From: CAZGWJ01 sp964529445
GTDB lineage: Bacteria > Oederibacteriota > Muellerivitia > Muellerivitales > Muellerivitaceae
Assembly (NCBI GenBank): GCA_964529445.1
Contig: CAZGWJ010000043.1
Location: 1 to 21,873 of the forward strand
DNA: 21,873 nt
Direction: 5' to 3'
In this document: positions 7,901 to 14,808 of the stretch, in pieces
How the letters are laid out: every line of letters starts with the position of its first letter
Numbering within the stretch: the stretch's first letter is position 1
Program-made: the position numbers and the translations under genes
The notes under the pieces: generated by a model
What the model saw: only the letters and a program-made list of their open reading frames with translations
What the model was told of the DNA's origin: nothing
The model's database searches: none

Positions 7901-10595
7901 CACCCGCGTTCACGAATATCCCGCGCGGTTCATTCAACATTCCCGGCCCAGAGCCAAATGTGCCCCACACGGCCAACACGGAATAATCGGAAAGCCGTAT
8001 CTTCTGGATTCGGTGATGCCCACTGTCCGTCACAAAGAGATGGCCCTTACCGTCCAAAGCGACCCCATATGGAACGTTATATCCAGCATCCCCGATCGTA
8101 ACGGATGGACCCGACATCGACCCGGTGAATATCCGCATGATGCCCGGTTCATAACCCATTTCCGAAAATGGGCTCGCCACGTACATCCTTGCCGTCACAT
8201 TATCAAGGACTGCCCCCAACGGATTTGAAGGTCTCGTATAACGGTCTTCATACACACAGCATGCCGAAGTCGGGGTCCGAGTCGGCGTGAATGTATATGT
8301 CAATGTGCTCCATCCAACCATCCAAGGCGTGTGGGTGTATGTAGGCGTCCGGGTCGGAGATAATGTCGGACTCGGCGTCGGAGTTCTCGTGGGTTGTCCT
8401 ACACAGGATTCAACCCGCAACTTCCCATAGCCGTATATCTCGTTCGGGTAGGAAGCGGCAACCGACCCATCCTTGAAGGACAAGGTCTGGATTTTGGCAA
8501 TCGCCTTCTGATAATCCATCACAGGTTCATCTTGCATCCACATGGCCAAGACACCCGCCATGTGGGGCGCTGCCATGCTGGTACCCGTGGTCTTTCGATA
8601 GTGCGTCGGCACAACAGCACATGGCGACGGCTTTGGAGACATCATAGAAGACCGGGCGGAGATGATGACCTCTCCGGGCGCGGACACCTCTGGTTTGATT
8701 CTCCCATCTCTGGTGTATCCCAGACTGCTAAACTTGGATGCCCATCCCAATGAGCCAGCCAGGGTGGAATTCAAAAGGCAATTATCATCTTCCCGTGTCA
8801 CATACGATCCAACAGTGATGATGTTCTTGGCCGTTGCGGGACTGCGAAGCGTGTCCATCGTATCCGGCTCATCGAACAGACCTTTATATACACTCACGCC
8901 GAATGGCCCCGTCCACATATCGACCCGCCCGTTACCAACACCCCGTTGGATCAATCGGATGAGATATTGACCGCCCTTGACCCCGCGATGGCCGGCACAA
9001 TAGGAGTTGAATTTACAACACGACGAACTATATATGCAGTTCCCAACTCCATCCGGATCCTGGAAAAGAATCCGGAAGTTTATCGAATTACCATTTCTGA
9101 AATATCGGACACTGATATGCGAGCAACATCCACGGCTCAGGGGCGACGGATCAAACCCGCTTGAATAATACCTGATATTCGGGAAGCTTGGGTCGCTCGG
9201 CGCATAGGTGACCGGCTGGCTCCAGTCCGGTTGTTGGATCGCCACAACAATGTCGTTCGGCAGGTCATACCAGCCATCGATCATTAGGGTATAGTTCATT
9301 GTTCCAGCTGAACCGATTCCACAGCCACCCTTGCCACATAATTCGGGCGATGTCCAATGGCGGTCCACGCGATCCGGGACAGCTTCTGATCCAATGACTC
9401 CACTCGTATGGTATTTCGCCTCTCTATCGTTCCCCGCCGCAGCGACGATCAATCGGGATGGTCCCGTCATTGAATCCAACGCCCGCTCGAACAACGTCGT
9501 GCCATCGTGGGGCCCGAAGAAGAACCCAAGACTCAGGTTGACGACCGCCGGTCGGGCGCCCGCTTTCTGGAATATATAATTGACCCCTCGTAAAACCCGC
9601 CCCTGATCAAAGAGTTCGATATTTGCTCGACTCACGACAGGATTGCATAGTTGCGGTGGTACACCGCAGGGAATATATGATGAAGTCACTACACGCGCAC
9701 GACTCATCGCCTTAACGAACATGATCGCGGCCTCGGGCGCGACCCCTCGATACGCACCTCCTGAGGCAAGCCCATTCCCGGCCGCGATCCCCGCGACGTG
9801 AGTCCCATGACCCAGGAGATCATACGATGCCAACGACGCCGCCGGAAACGTGAATTCATTCGTTCCCAACAACGGGGTTAACGGGTTTGTGCCGTAACTC
9901 GCGACGCTCTGATCCCACAACCATTCGATCCGACTGTTACCGATTGCATCTCTAAAATCCGGATGTGCCAAATCGATGCCGGAATCGACGATCCCCACAA
10001 CCACGCCATTCCCATCGAGACTGCAAGAGGAACGCGCTACATCGACCCCCGTTTCATTCGCCGCCAGATCCATCAAAGGCAGGCCATACTGATCCGCCTC
10101 GATCCGAATGACGTTGCTCATCCACGCAAGGTCGATCAACCGATCCACCGGGATCTCCATGGTGTAGATATTTGCCCCGATTTGATCCACGCTTGCAGCT
10201 TCAACAGCATTAAAACTCGTCGGGCTTCCATCCGTCTCGACATGGACGCTTACATATATCCTTCCGTTCAACTCGCGATTGGGGTATTGATCGATCAAAT
10301 ACCCAGATTCCCCCTCTTTCAATTGCCGAGAAAGGATGAGCAGACAAGCATCCGCATTCAACTTGGCTTGGATCTTGGGCGGAAGTTGAGAGATGGGATC
10401 CTTCTTCGCATCCTTGCCGTTCTCATCGCATCCATTACAATCCTGTTTCTTGTCACCCTTCGCTTTGTCCGGCTTGCTGGGCGACGCACCCATCAGGATG
10501 GGAGATACCATCACGACGACGACGAATATCACCAAGAGATACATCCAGCGCTTCACTAAAAACGATATGAAGTCATGTTTACTAAAACCGGACAT
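4908..10595 (-). CDS. Giant exported subtilisin-like (S8) protease with NHL, two CBM3-like and Kelch modules
   Basis: 1895 residues, ATG start with a weak AGGG site 7 nt upstream. Order: hydrophobic export segment 16-36; Cys/Lys-rich spacer and propeptide-like region to about 175; S8 domain about 195-730 with Asp204 ('GIVDSGIDLAHPDF'), His263 ('GHGTHVAGIAAG'), oxyanion Asn389 ('AAAGN') and Ser673 ('GTSMAAPHMAG'). The 284 residues between Asn389 and Ser673 are far more than in subtilisin, implying an inserted beta-domain (about 400-580), perhaps a jelly roll as in Csp proteases. Then Thr/Pro linker 735-778; five or six NHL repeats 783-1083; linker; CBM3-like module 1128-1325; linker 1328-1378; second CBM3-like module 1383-1575, alike enough to be a duplication (both carry DDYS and VLYxK); linker; about five Kelch repeats 1625-1892 ('IWVIGGSG', 'DVWxxxDGVxW'). 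All catalytic residues are present. G+C is visibly lower than in the right half of the window. Confidence 0.9.
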   Translation of the reverse strand: MSGFSKHDFISFLVKRWMYLLVIFVVVVMVSPILMGASPSKPDKAKGDKKQDCNGCDENGKDAKKDPISQLPPKIQAKLNADACLLILSRQLKEGESGYLIDQYPNRELNGRIYVSVHVETDGSPTSFNAVEAASVDQIGANIYTMEIPVDRLIDLAWMSNVIRIEADQYGLPLMDLAANETGVDVARSSCSLDGNGVVVGIVDSGIDLAHPDFRDAIGNSRIEWLWDQSVASYGTNPLTPLLGTNEFTFPAASLASYDLLGHGTHVAGIAAGNGLASGGAYRGVAPEAAIMFVKAMSRARVVTSSYIPCGVPPQLCNPVVSRANIELFDQGRVLRGVNYIFQKAGARPAVVNLSLGFFFGPHDGTTLFERALDSMTGPSRLIVAAAGNDREAKYHTSGVIGSEAVPDRVDRHWTSPELCGKGGCGIGSAGTMNYTLMIDGWYDLPNDIVVAIQQPDWSQPVTYAPSDPSFPNIRYYSSGFDPSPLSRGCCSHISVRYFRNGNSINFRILFQDPDGVGNCIYSSSCCKFNSYCAGHRGVKGGQYLIRLIQRGVGNGRVDMWTGPFGVSVYKGLFDEPDTMDTLRSPATAKNIITVGSYVTREDDNCLLNSTLAGSLGWASKFSSLGYTRDGRIKPEVSAPGEVIISARSSMMSPKPSPCAVVPTHYRKTTGTSMAAPHMAGVLAMWMQDEPVMDYQKAIAKIQTLSFKDGSVAASYPNEIYGYGKLRVESCVGQPTRTPTPSPTLSPTRTPTYTHTPWMVGWSTLTYTFTPTRTPTSACCVYEDRYTRPSNPLGAVLDNVTARMYVASPFSEMGYEPGIMRIFTGSMSGPSVTIGDAGYNVPYGVALDGKGHLFVTDSGHHRIQKIRLSDYSVLAVWGTFGSGPGMLNEPRGIFVNAGGDIYVAEAGNHRIQIFRPTPAGSENYVHIGFIGGPASGADNGHFYTPTDVREEKGYLYVSDTGNGRIQRFSIIPGSTPTFSYDGTPAFGPVSGGYLYRPVMMTVGPSGYFYVTDQDDSYKVFDPTTHPWNLVYKCGNLGDDLDDFVLPVGIAVGTDGRVYVAGHRDYSDVGSSRYGWVQKFAPCLNNTPYPTMTPASLTPTPTDTPTPPVPYTSTSTITPTPTFPPVICEARPFDALQRLDLQVSCVQQSDQEAVYRFRVINNRTTNISVSGTCLRMWFYEMGIVNIRQWADNGGFVYSPDSPDPRPLQGANRRLTAEHKWLATHCTLESGHFANQEIALCASGIGTGIPANGGYWEFTIRVGRDNPGMDGGSFADDYSHLGTGMGCADTGFVDSPYFVLYKTAQVGERKDAEGTFDPNTGMEPCQAPFCTPTPTATRALTRTPSPTRTQTVTRTRTHTRTPSFTRTPTMTRTPTMTPTDSGIIPGCDAVRLDLQVRQVICNDHNYAYRFKIVNTSGIPIDPRDLKVKFWLYQENMDPWVSMFNSGVMINPGLSGVGMTAQPFTENMDPCYQTDNRNTNREFGFGYVGDEVPILQPGGFIQNSLINIVNFSAAPPPVFNTFDPNDDYSRLPSAQGACTGGFVYVDDPYYVLYYKDHPVCEWKSETLRDAATGLEPECIRECECIEAPLPTFTDTPTITPSWTITMTQTPVHCLGCGGTDWNEDVQNSDFGVRLDHRTITFRGSLWLIGGSNELGDAADTVWKSDNGTNWSQVIPNPGFAPRNFPGVVVYKDQIWVIGGSGTINHKDIWSSYDGVNWTLIEQNPPFPLVSRYEALTYGDSIWVFPDGTGEVWNSTNGINWNLTTSSAAFGSRMAFAVASYSNKMWVIGGLLNGVPMNDVWYAGLDGVWHLSQSAADFPPRYSHSLQVYGDRLHVIGGIGFYNDVWCTQDGVSWVQATSSAGFSPRAVFSTADFLNRMWVIGGSGFPSNSDIWSTECAE

Positions 10596-10632
10596 GGAAA
10601 AACCCTGAATGCTTGATTGGGAAACTTGAGAA

Positions 10633-10662
10633 ATACTAGTCGTGAGAGATGTAGGTCGTCAA
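10633..10662 (-). promoter_or_regulatory. Probable promoter of the giant protease gene
   Basis: On the minus strand TTGACG (10657-10662) is followed by an 18-nt spacer and TAGTAT (10633-10638). The predicted start gives a leader of about 30 nt before the ATG at 10595. This is a good sigma-70-type match and the only one seen just upstream of this gene. Confidence 0.5.
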
Positions 10663-10746
10663 TTTATAAGCATCTTAATAACTCGCGACGGATAACTGAC
10701 ACTTGCAGGTTAAACAAGCCGATATATCCGAACTTTGGCCCATATC

Positions 10747-10830
10747 TTATTGATGCAAGTCTTCCATCCTCAACTGCGCCCTGACGGTCTCGCTCGTGAT
10801 CTCGTCCAGCGTCAACTTCCATCCGATCAC
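10747..10830 (-). pseudogene. Decayed 3' remnant of a GNAT acetyltransferase gene
   Basis: The minus frame ending in TAA at 10747-10749 reads 'KLTLDEITSETVRAQLRMED' and then LHQ. It matches the C-terminus of the intact GNAT protein encoded at 12232-12753 ('ELTLDEITSEAVKAQLRMEG'). DNA similarity spans about 10762-10822 against 12241-12300, with a 28-bp perfect block (10790-10817 equals 12269-12296). No acetyl-CoA motif or credible start lies upstream, so this is a fragment. The few, partly silent differences suggest divergence from a once functional copy. Confidence 0.7.
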
Positions 10831-10954
10831 CCCGGATTGAACCGGGCATATTTGCGCATGTATATGAATCGGACATGTCTCTATTACACGCATGCATAAA
10901 ACGGACATTCGGACAAACACGATTCAGCGATGAAGGAAGGGGGTAACGACACAA

Positions 10955-10970
10955 TTACGCATTATCGTAA
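10955..10970 (+). promoter_or_regulatory. Upstream operator candidate of the ATPase gene
   Basis: TTACG-CATTAT-CGTAA is a perfect inverted repeat with 5-bp arms. It resembles the stronger palindrome at 10988-11001, and the two centres are 32 bp apart, about three helical turns. That spacing would let two regulator dimers bind the same DNA face. Confidence 0.4.
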
Positions 10971-10977
10971 AATAGTC

Positions 10978-11005
10978 TTGACCAATCTACGCATATGCGT
11001 AATAT
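10978..11005 (+). promoter_or_regulatory. ATPase promoter with a palindromic operator in the spacer
   Basis: TTGACC (10978-10983), a 16-nt spacer and TAATAT (11000-11005) form a good sigma-70 promoter. The perfect 14-bp palindrome TACGCATATGCGTA (10988-11001) fills most of the spacer and touches the -10, a classic repressor position. The expected transcription start falls at about 11012-11013, on the in-frame ATG at 11013, so the mRNA would be leaderless and the ATG at 10995 could not be used from this promoter. Confidence 0.55.
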
Positions 11006-11012
11006 AGTCGGC

Positions 11013-12212
11013 ATGAAGATCCTCCCCCGTCTGTACGACGCCGTCCTCCAGAACCACCTGGCGCGTTACCGACAGATGGCGTTCGTCTCGGGACCTCGTC
11101 AGGTGGGAAAGACAACAGTCTGCCGCGCGCTGGGCGACGAGTATCTTGACTGGGACAATTCGGACGTCCGCCGGCTGGTCATGGCCGGCCCGGCTGTCGT
11201 GGCGCGCCATCTGGGGCTGGAACGCCTGCGGAACCGCCCCCTGGTTGCCGTGTTCGACGAACTGCACAAGCACCGCAGGTGGAAGACGTTCCTCAAGGGT
11301 TTCTTCGACGAATACGAATCCAAGGTCCGCCTGCTGGTGACCGGCAGTTCCCGATTGGACGTCTACCGCCGGGGCGGCGACAGCTTGATGGGGCGCTACT
11401 TCCCCTTCCGCATCCACCCCTTCAGCGTTGGGGAGATCCTTCACACAGACCTTCCCGTCAAACCCGTCCGTCCCCCCCGTCCGATCCCCTCCGCGGAATT
11501 CAAAGCCCTTTGGGAGCACGGCGGCTTCCCCGAACCTTTCACCCTGAGGGACAGGAATTTCAGCGGCCGTTGGCGGACCCTCCGGAAGGAACAGTTGTTG
11601 CGACAGGACCTCCGCGATCTGACCCGCATCCAGGACCTCGCCGAGGTCGAACAGATGGCCGCCATCCTTTCCGAGCGCTCCGCCACCGCCCTCGTCCAGG
11701 ACAACCTAGCCAGGACGATCGGCGTCTCCGTGGACACCGTCCGCCGCTGGACCGGCACCCTCTTGTCCCTGCACTTCGGGTTCCTGGTCCGACCCTGGAC
11801 CCACAGTATCGCGCGGTCCCTGCTCAAGGAACCGAAATGGTACCTGCGGGACTGGTCCGGCATCGAGGACCCCGGCGCCCGCGCGGAAACCTTCGTGGCA
11901 TGCCATCTGCTGAAGTCCGTCGAGGGGTGGAACGACCTGGGATTCGGTGAATTCGAGTTGAGATACCTGAGGGACAAGGACAAGCGAGAGGTCGATTTCC
12001 TGGTGGTTCGGGACCGAAAGCCCTGGTTCCTGGTGGAGGTCAAAAGCTCGGATGCGAACCTAAGCCCGTCCCTCGCCTATTTCCAGAAACGCACCGGTGC
12101 CCCCCATGCCTTCCAGGCGGTGTTCGACATGGAACCCGTCATCGCCGATTGCTTCAAGGAACGGGCGCCCGTCGCCGTCCCGACACGGACCCTTTTGTCC
12201 CAGCTTCTCTGA
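11013..12212 (+). CDS. AAA-type ATPase with DUF4143 C-terminal domain
   Basis: 399 residues from the ATG at 11013; a frame-compatible ATG at 10995 would add six residues but lies inside the operator and upstream of the likely transcription start. Near the N-terminus is Walker A ('SGPRQVGKTTVCRAL'), followed about 50 residues later by Walker B ('PLVAVFDELHKHRRW') and a sensor-like 'RLLVTGSSRLDVYRRGGD'. The C-terminal half is the DUF4143 region with a winged-helix-like stretch ('ARTIGVSVDTVRRW') and a nuclease-fold-like end ('REVDFLVVRDRKPWFLVEVK'). The family is widespread in accessory regions, of unsettled function; regulatory or DNA-associated roles have been suggested. It is convergent with the GNAT gene (stop codons 19 bp apart) and bracketed by direct repeats from that gene's end, suggesting a rearranged or mobile cassette. 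Confidence 0.85.
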   Translation: MKILPRLYDAVLQNHLARYRQMAFVSGPRQVGKTTVCRALGDEYLDWDNSDVRRLVMAGPAVVARHLGLERLRNRPLVAVFDELHKHRRWKTFLKGFFDEYESKVRLLVTGSSRLDVYRRGGDSLMGRYFPFRIHPFSVGEILHTDLPVKPVRPPRPIPSAEFKALWEHGGFPEPFTLRDRNFSGRWRTLRKEQLLRQDLRDLTRIQDLAEVEQMAAILSERSATALVQDNLARTIGVSVDTVRRWTGTLLSLHFGFLVRPWTHSIARSLLKEPKWYLRDWSGIEDPGARAETFVACHLLKSVEGWNDLGFGEFELRYLRDKDKREVDFLVVRDRKPWFLVEVKSSDANLSPSLAYFQKRTGAPHAFQAVFDMEPVIADCFKERAPVAVPTRTLLSQLL

Positions 12213-12231
12213 GAGGGACCGCACGGTCGGA

Positions 12232-12753
12232 TCAGTTCCCCTCCATCCGCAACTGCGCCTTCACCGCTTCGCTCGTGATCTCGTCCAGCGTCAACTCCAT
12301 GTCGATGCGGTGCATGTCGGGGCCGTAACCGTTCGGGACCACCTGCTTGATCTTGAACCCGTAGGATTCGAAGAAAGGCGCGTCGTTCTGGCTCGTGGAG
12401 AGAAGGACCCTTTTCAGGTTCGGGATCTCCGTCATCAACTGCAACCTCAGGTGCCGCAGGGTCCCGCCGATGCCGAGCCCCTGGTACTCGGGGTCCACCA
12501 TCCCCCAGCACAGCGTGGCCTCCCCCTCGCCCTGGATGGAGAAACCCCCGCAGGCCACGAGGGTCTCCTTCTCGTCCTCCAGCACGATGTAATACCCCGT
12601 GTGGGGAAGCCCGTCGAGGAAGGTCGCGAAATCCTTGCGTTCGTGGGGCAGGATGAAGCGCGGGACGTTCGCCTCGAATATGCGAAGGACGGCGCCCTTG
12701 TCGAGGGGCCGGTAGGCGCGGTGGGACAATTTCGGCTTCTCTCTCGGTGGCAA
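12232..12753 (-). CDS. GNAT-family N-acetyltransferase
   Basis: 173 residues. The start is TTG at 12753, supported by GGGAG about eight nt upstream. The acetyl-CoA motif A is clear: 'MVDPEYQGLGIGGTLRHLRL' (85-104), with the Q-x-x-G-x-G pyrophosphate loop at 91-96. Strand 4 'ATLCWGMV' and the motif B region 'FFESYGFKIKQ' (127-137) follow, as in small GNAT enzymes. Such proteins transfer an acetyl group from acetyl-CoA to an amine; the substrate cannot be predicted. The last 20 or so codons are duplicated at 10747-10830. Upstream, a 23-bp direct repeat (12759-12781 and 12834-12856) includes the ribosome-binding site. Confidence 0.85.
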   Translation of the reverse strand: MPPREKPKLSHRAYRPLDKGAVLRIFEANVPRFILPHERKDFATFLDGLPHTGYYIVLEDEKETLVACGGFSIQGEGEATLCWGMVDPEYQGLGIGGTLRHLRLQLMTEIPNLKRVLLSTSQNDAPFFESYGFKIKQVVPNGYGPDMHRIDMELTLDEITSEAVKAQLRMEGN

Positions 12754-12758
12754 GTGTC

Positions 12759-12856
12759 GGATCTCCCTTCGGTCGATCCTCCAGTTAGGAGTGAGTAGTT
12801 AGGAGTTAGTAGTTGACGGCTACGACAACAACGGGATCACCCTTCGGTCGATCCTC
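12759..12856. repeat. 23-bp direct repeat pair upstream of the GNAT gene
   Basis: Two copies (12759-12781 and 12834-12856), starting GGATC and sharing CCCTTCGGTCGATCCTC, differ at one base. The first contains the GNAT ribosome-binding site. The segment between them has a low-complexity run built from GTTAGGAGT-like words. A slipped duplication or a small insertion could explain it. Confidence 0.5.
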
Positions 12857-12863
12857 AGACAAC

Positions 12864-12899
12864 ACCCCTCACCCCACCCTCTCCCCCAAGGGGCGAGGG
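12864..12899. repeat. Dispersed intergenic hairpin repeat, copy 1
   Basis: The sequence begins ACCCCTCACCCCACCCTCTC and continues into CCCCAAGGGGCGAGGG. Bases 12877-12899 fold into a CCCTCtCCCC/GGGGcGAGGG hairpin with one mismatch. The same 26-bp preamble, with two changes, recurs at 17521-17546. It lies just past the stop codon (12908) of the exported protein gene and could help end its transcript. Confidence 0.6.
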
Positions 12900-12907
12900 A
12901 ACAGGGA

Positions 12908-13897
12908 TCATGGAGTGGGAATGGGTGTTGGCAGGGGGAGAACCAGGTCGATGGAGGACGTGCGGTCCATCTTGAGGTCCGCCCCGTAGACCTCCAGCCG
13001 CACCAGGCCCAGGCCGCGGGCGTAGTAGAGGTTGCGCAGTTTCGGCTCTTCCCCCGCCTTCAGGGTCTTCTCCACCACCAGGATGCATTCCGGGTAGACG
13101 CGCTCGTCCGTCTTGAGGGGCGTGAGATCCGCCTTGAAGCTGACCGTCGTGCCGTCCGCCTCTTTATGGGTCCAGCGCTCCGTCGCTCCCGGCTTGGGCA
13201 TCTTCAACAGGAACCGGTTCGTCTGCGGTTGGCCGTTGTGCATCAGCCAGACGACGGTGTTCCCCACCACGGAGAAGACGTCGTTGGAGATGTCGTCCCG
13301 ATAGGTGCCCCCGGCGTACACGGTGGTCTTGTGCATGGAACGGATGGTCCCGTTGGGGAAGGTCTGGACCTTGAGACATTCCACCGTGCGGTTCTTGCGG
13401 CCCACGGTCTGGCCCGGCACGCGCAGGAACTGGTACTCGCGCAACTGGCCCTTCTCGGCCGGGAAGAACTCGATCATGCGGGCCGGACCGCTGAAGGTCG
13501 GCAGGACGAAGGCGGCGGCTTCCGCGGTGGGCGCCGGCGTCTCGGTGACCGTGACCGTGGCGGTCGGGGTGGGATTCTTCGGCGGTTTCGAAGGCTTCCG
13601 CGTCGCCGTCGGGGTGGCCGACGGAGCGGCCGGAGAGGGTGTCGAAGAAACGGCCGAAGCCGCAGGTTCGGTCGGGACCGCCGTGGGCTCCGCGGCCTTG
13701 GACGGCCGGGAGGTGTCCACCTTCGTGGGCGGGGTCGGGGCGGCCGAGGGATCGGGGATGTCCAGGCCGAATTCCGGCAGGGGAAGGCCGGCGTCCAGGC
13801 CGGGGATCTCGGGCGGCATGCCGGGATCGTCGGCGGGGGCGGCCGACGGGACGAGCGGGAGGAGGGCCAGGACCGCCGCAAGAAGGAACCGCTTCAC
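12908..13897 (-). CDS. Exported protein with Thr/Pro/Ala-rich linker, function unknown
   Basis: 329 residues from GTG at 13897, chosen because GGAG lies nine nt upstream and a signal peptide follows at once ('VKRFLLAAVLALLPLVPSAA'). The frame stays open 51 bp further upstream but that would bury the signal. Residues 25-135 are Pro/Ala/Thr/Ser-rich and end in TPT-type repeats, the same linker style as in the giant protease. The C-terminal domain (about 140-320) looks like a beta-rich fold ending 'LYYARGLGLVRLEVYG', a motif reminiscent of exported DUF3108-like proteins; I do not assign a family. TATAAT at 13940-13945 (minus) is a likely -10. Confidence 0.75.
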   Translation of the reverse strand: MKRFLLAAVLALLPLVPSAAPADDPGMPPEIPGLDAGLPLPEFGLDIPDPSAAPTPPTKVDTSRPSKAAEPTAVPTEPAASAVSSTPSPAAPSATPTATRKPSKPPKNPTPTATVTVTETPAPTAEAAAFVLPTFSGPARMIEFFPAEKGQLREYQFLRVPGQTVGRKNRTVECLKVQTFPNGTIRSMHKTTVYAGGTYRDDISNDVFSVVGNTVVWLMHNGQPQTNRFLLKMPKPGATERWTHKEADGTTVSFKADLTPLKTDERVYPECILVVEKTLKAGEEPKLRNLYYARGLGLVRLEVYGADLKMDRTSSIDLVLPLPTPIPTP

Positions 13898-13939
13898 CGT
13901 GTTTCGCTCCGCAAAAGGGATGGGATGGACGACAGGAGG

Positions 13940-13945
13940 ATTATA
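13940..13945 (-). promoter_or_regulatory. Likely -10 box of the Thr/Pro-linker protein gene
   Basis: A perfect TATAAT on the minus strand lies about 42 bp upstream of the GTG start at 13897, leaving a leader that includes the GGAG site. No good -35 is visible at 16-18 bp. The same local context, TGTATAATCC, occurs before the gene at 14906-15694. Confidence 0.4.
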
Positions 13946-14000
13946 CATCGAAAGAAGACAACCTAATCACCACGATATCCAAATAACAACAAACAACTAT

Positions 14001-14289
14001 TTAGCCACAGATGGATGGGATGAACTCAGATGTGGTATATCAGAAGTGCTCACACAAAACAGACAATGAAAAGGATATTTTGGCCACAGATGGATGGGAT
14101 GAACTCAGATGTGGTATATCAGAAGTGCTCACACAAANNNNNNNNNNNNNNNNNNNNNNNNNNNNNNNNNNNNNNNNNNNNNNNNNNNNNNNNNNNNNNN
14201 NNNNNNNNNNNNNNNNNNNNNNNNNNNNNNNNNNNNNACAGACAATGAAAAGGATATTTTGGCCACAGATGGATGGGATGAACTCAGAT
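14001..14289 (+). repeat. 79-bp tandem repeat array forming the left side of an inverted-repeat-bounded element
   Basis: Unit starts containing GCCACAGATGGATGGGATG fall at 14004 and 14083 (period 79) and, with the 100 N subtracted, at 14262 (again 79). The last unit diverges after CTCAGAT at 14289. The outermost 31 bp (14001-14031) are repeated in inverted orientation at 14809-14839 and 14859-14889, so the array faces the copies on the far side of the GxxExxY gene. True copy number is unknown because of the gap. Confidence 0.85.
14138..14237. other. Assembly gap (100 N)
   Basis: Exactly 100 undetermined bases, the usual placeholder for unknown length. The base before and the base after are consecutive positions of the 79-bp unit (cacacaaa | acagacaatg), so the assembler broke inside the tandem array. 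Any number of whole units could be missing. Confidence 0.95.
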
Positions 14290-14345
14290 AGGACACAACT
14301 GTTATTCCCGCACAAGACGGATGCGAAGCCTGCTTTATTCGTCCA

Positions 14346-14783
14346 TCACATCACGATCCTGCGGATATCGATCCTGGGCTTTCCGAAGTTGATGAGAAGA
14401 CACACCTTGATCCCCGTCGCCTTCAAATAATTCAGGCATTGAGCTACATGGAGATCATCGATATCCTTGGCCGCCTTCAACTCAACGATCACCCTATCTT
14501 CGATAAGCAAATCGGCGTAATAATCACCCACACTAACCCCGTCATACAGGACCTTAATGGGATGCTGTTGGATCGCCCGCAATCCCTTGTTGCCGAGTTC
14601 CACAAGCAACGCATTTTCATAGACCTTCTCCAGAAATCCATGTCCAAGGGTATTGGCCACCGCATAGGCACAACCGATGATCTTCTCGGTCAACTCATTT
14701 GTTTGTGAATCGATCTCGACGCGTTCTTCGCGGGATTCCTTATACGTCGCAGGATCCCGTCTTAATATCATCGCTCCTCGCAC
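14346..14783 (-). CDS. GxxExxY family protein (PD-(D/E)XK nuclease-like)
   Basis: 145 residues from GTG at 14783; the in-frame ATG at 14771 is equally plausible, and two GAGGAG tracts lie just ahead. The family signature is 'GHGFLEKVYENAL': Gly49, Glu52 and Tyr55 give G-x-x-E-x-x-Y. Asp91 and 'VIVELKAAK' with Glu101 and Lys103 fit the PD-(D/E)XK nuclease core. The length is a little above the usual 120-130 residues. The biological role of the family is not established. The gene is surrounded by inverted copies of a 31-bp repeat and lies alone between intergenic stretches, as expected for a small mobile or repeat-linked unit rather than an operon member. Confidence 0.85.
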   Translation of the reverse strand: MRGAMILRRDPATYKESREERVEIDSQTNELTEKIIGCAYAVANTLGHGFLEKVYENALLVELGNKGLRAIQQHPIKVLYDGVSVGDYYADLLIEDRVIVELKAAKDIDDLHVAQCLNYLKATGIKVCLLINFGKPRIDIRRIVM

Positions 14784-14808
14784 TCCTCAATAAATGTATT
14801 TTCGCCGT

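Larger units (their letters stand above)
10596..10994. other. Intergenic region between the protease and ATPase genes
   Basis: The two genes diverge from this gap of about 400 bp. It holds the protease promoter (10633-10662), the GNAT remnant (10747-10830), a short CCGG-rich inverted repeat near 10832-10847, and two palindromic operator candidates before the ATPase gene. No intact gene is recognised; the longest open frame (10664-10954, minus) reads through the remnant in the wrong frame. Confidence 0.6.

Noticed and set aside
10664..10954. A 96-codon minus-strand gene
   Set aside because: The frame crosses the GNAT remnant out of register and has no ribosome site; the similarity lies in a different frame.
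14004..14289. CRISPR array
   Set aside because: The 79-bp units repeat in full, with no constant-repeat/variable-spacer pattern and no cas gene.
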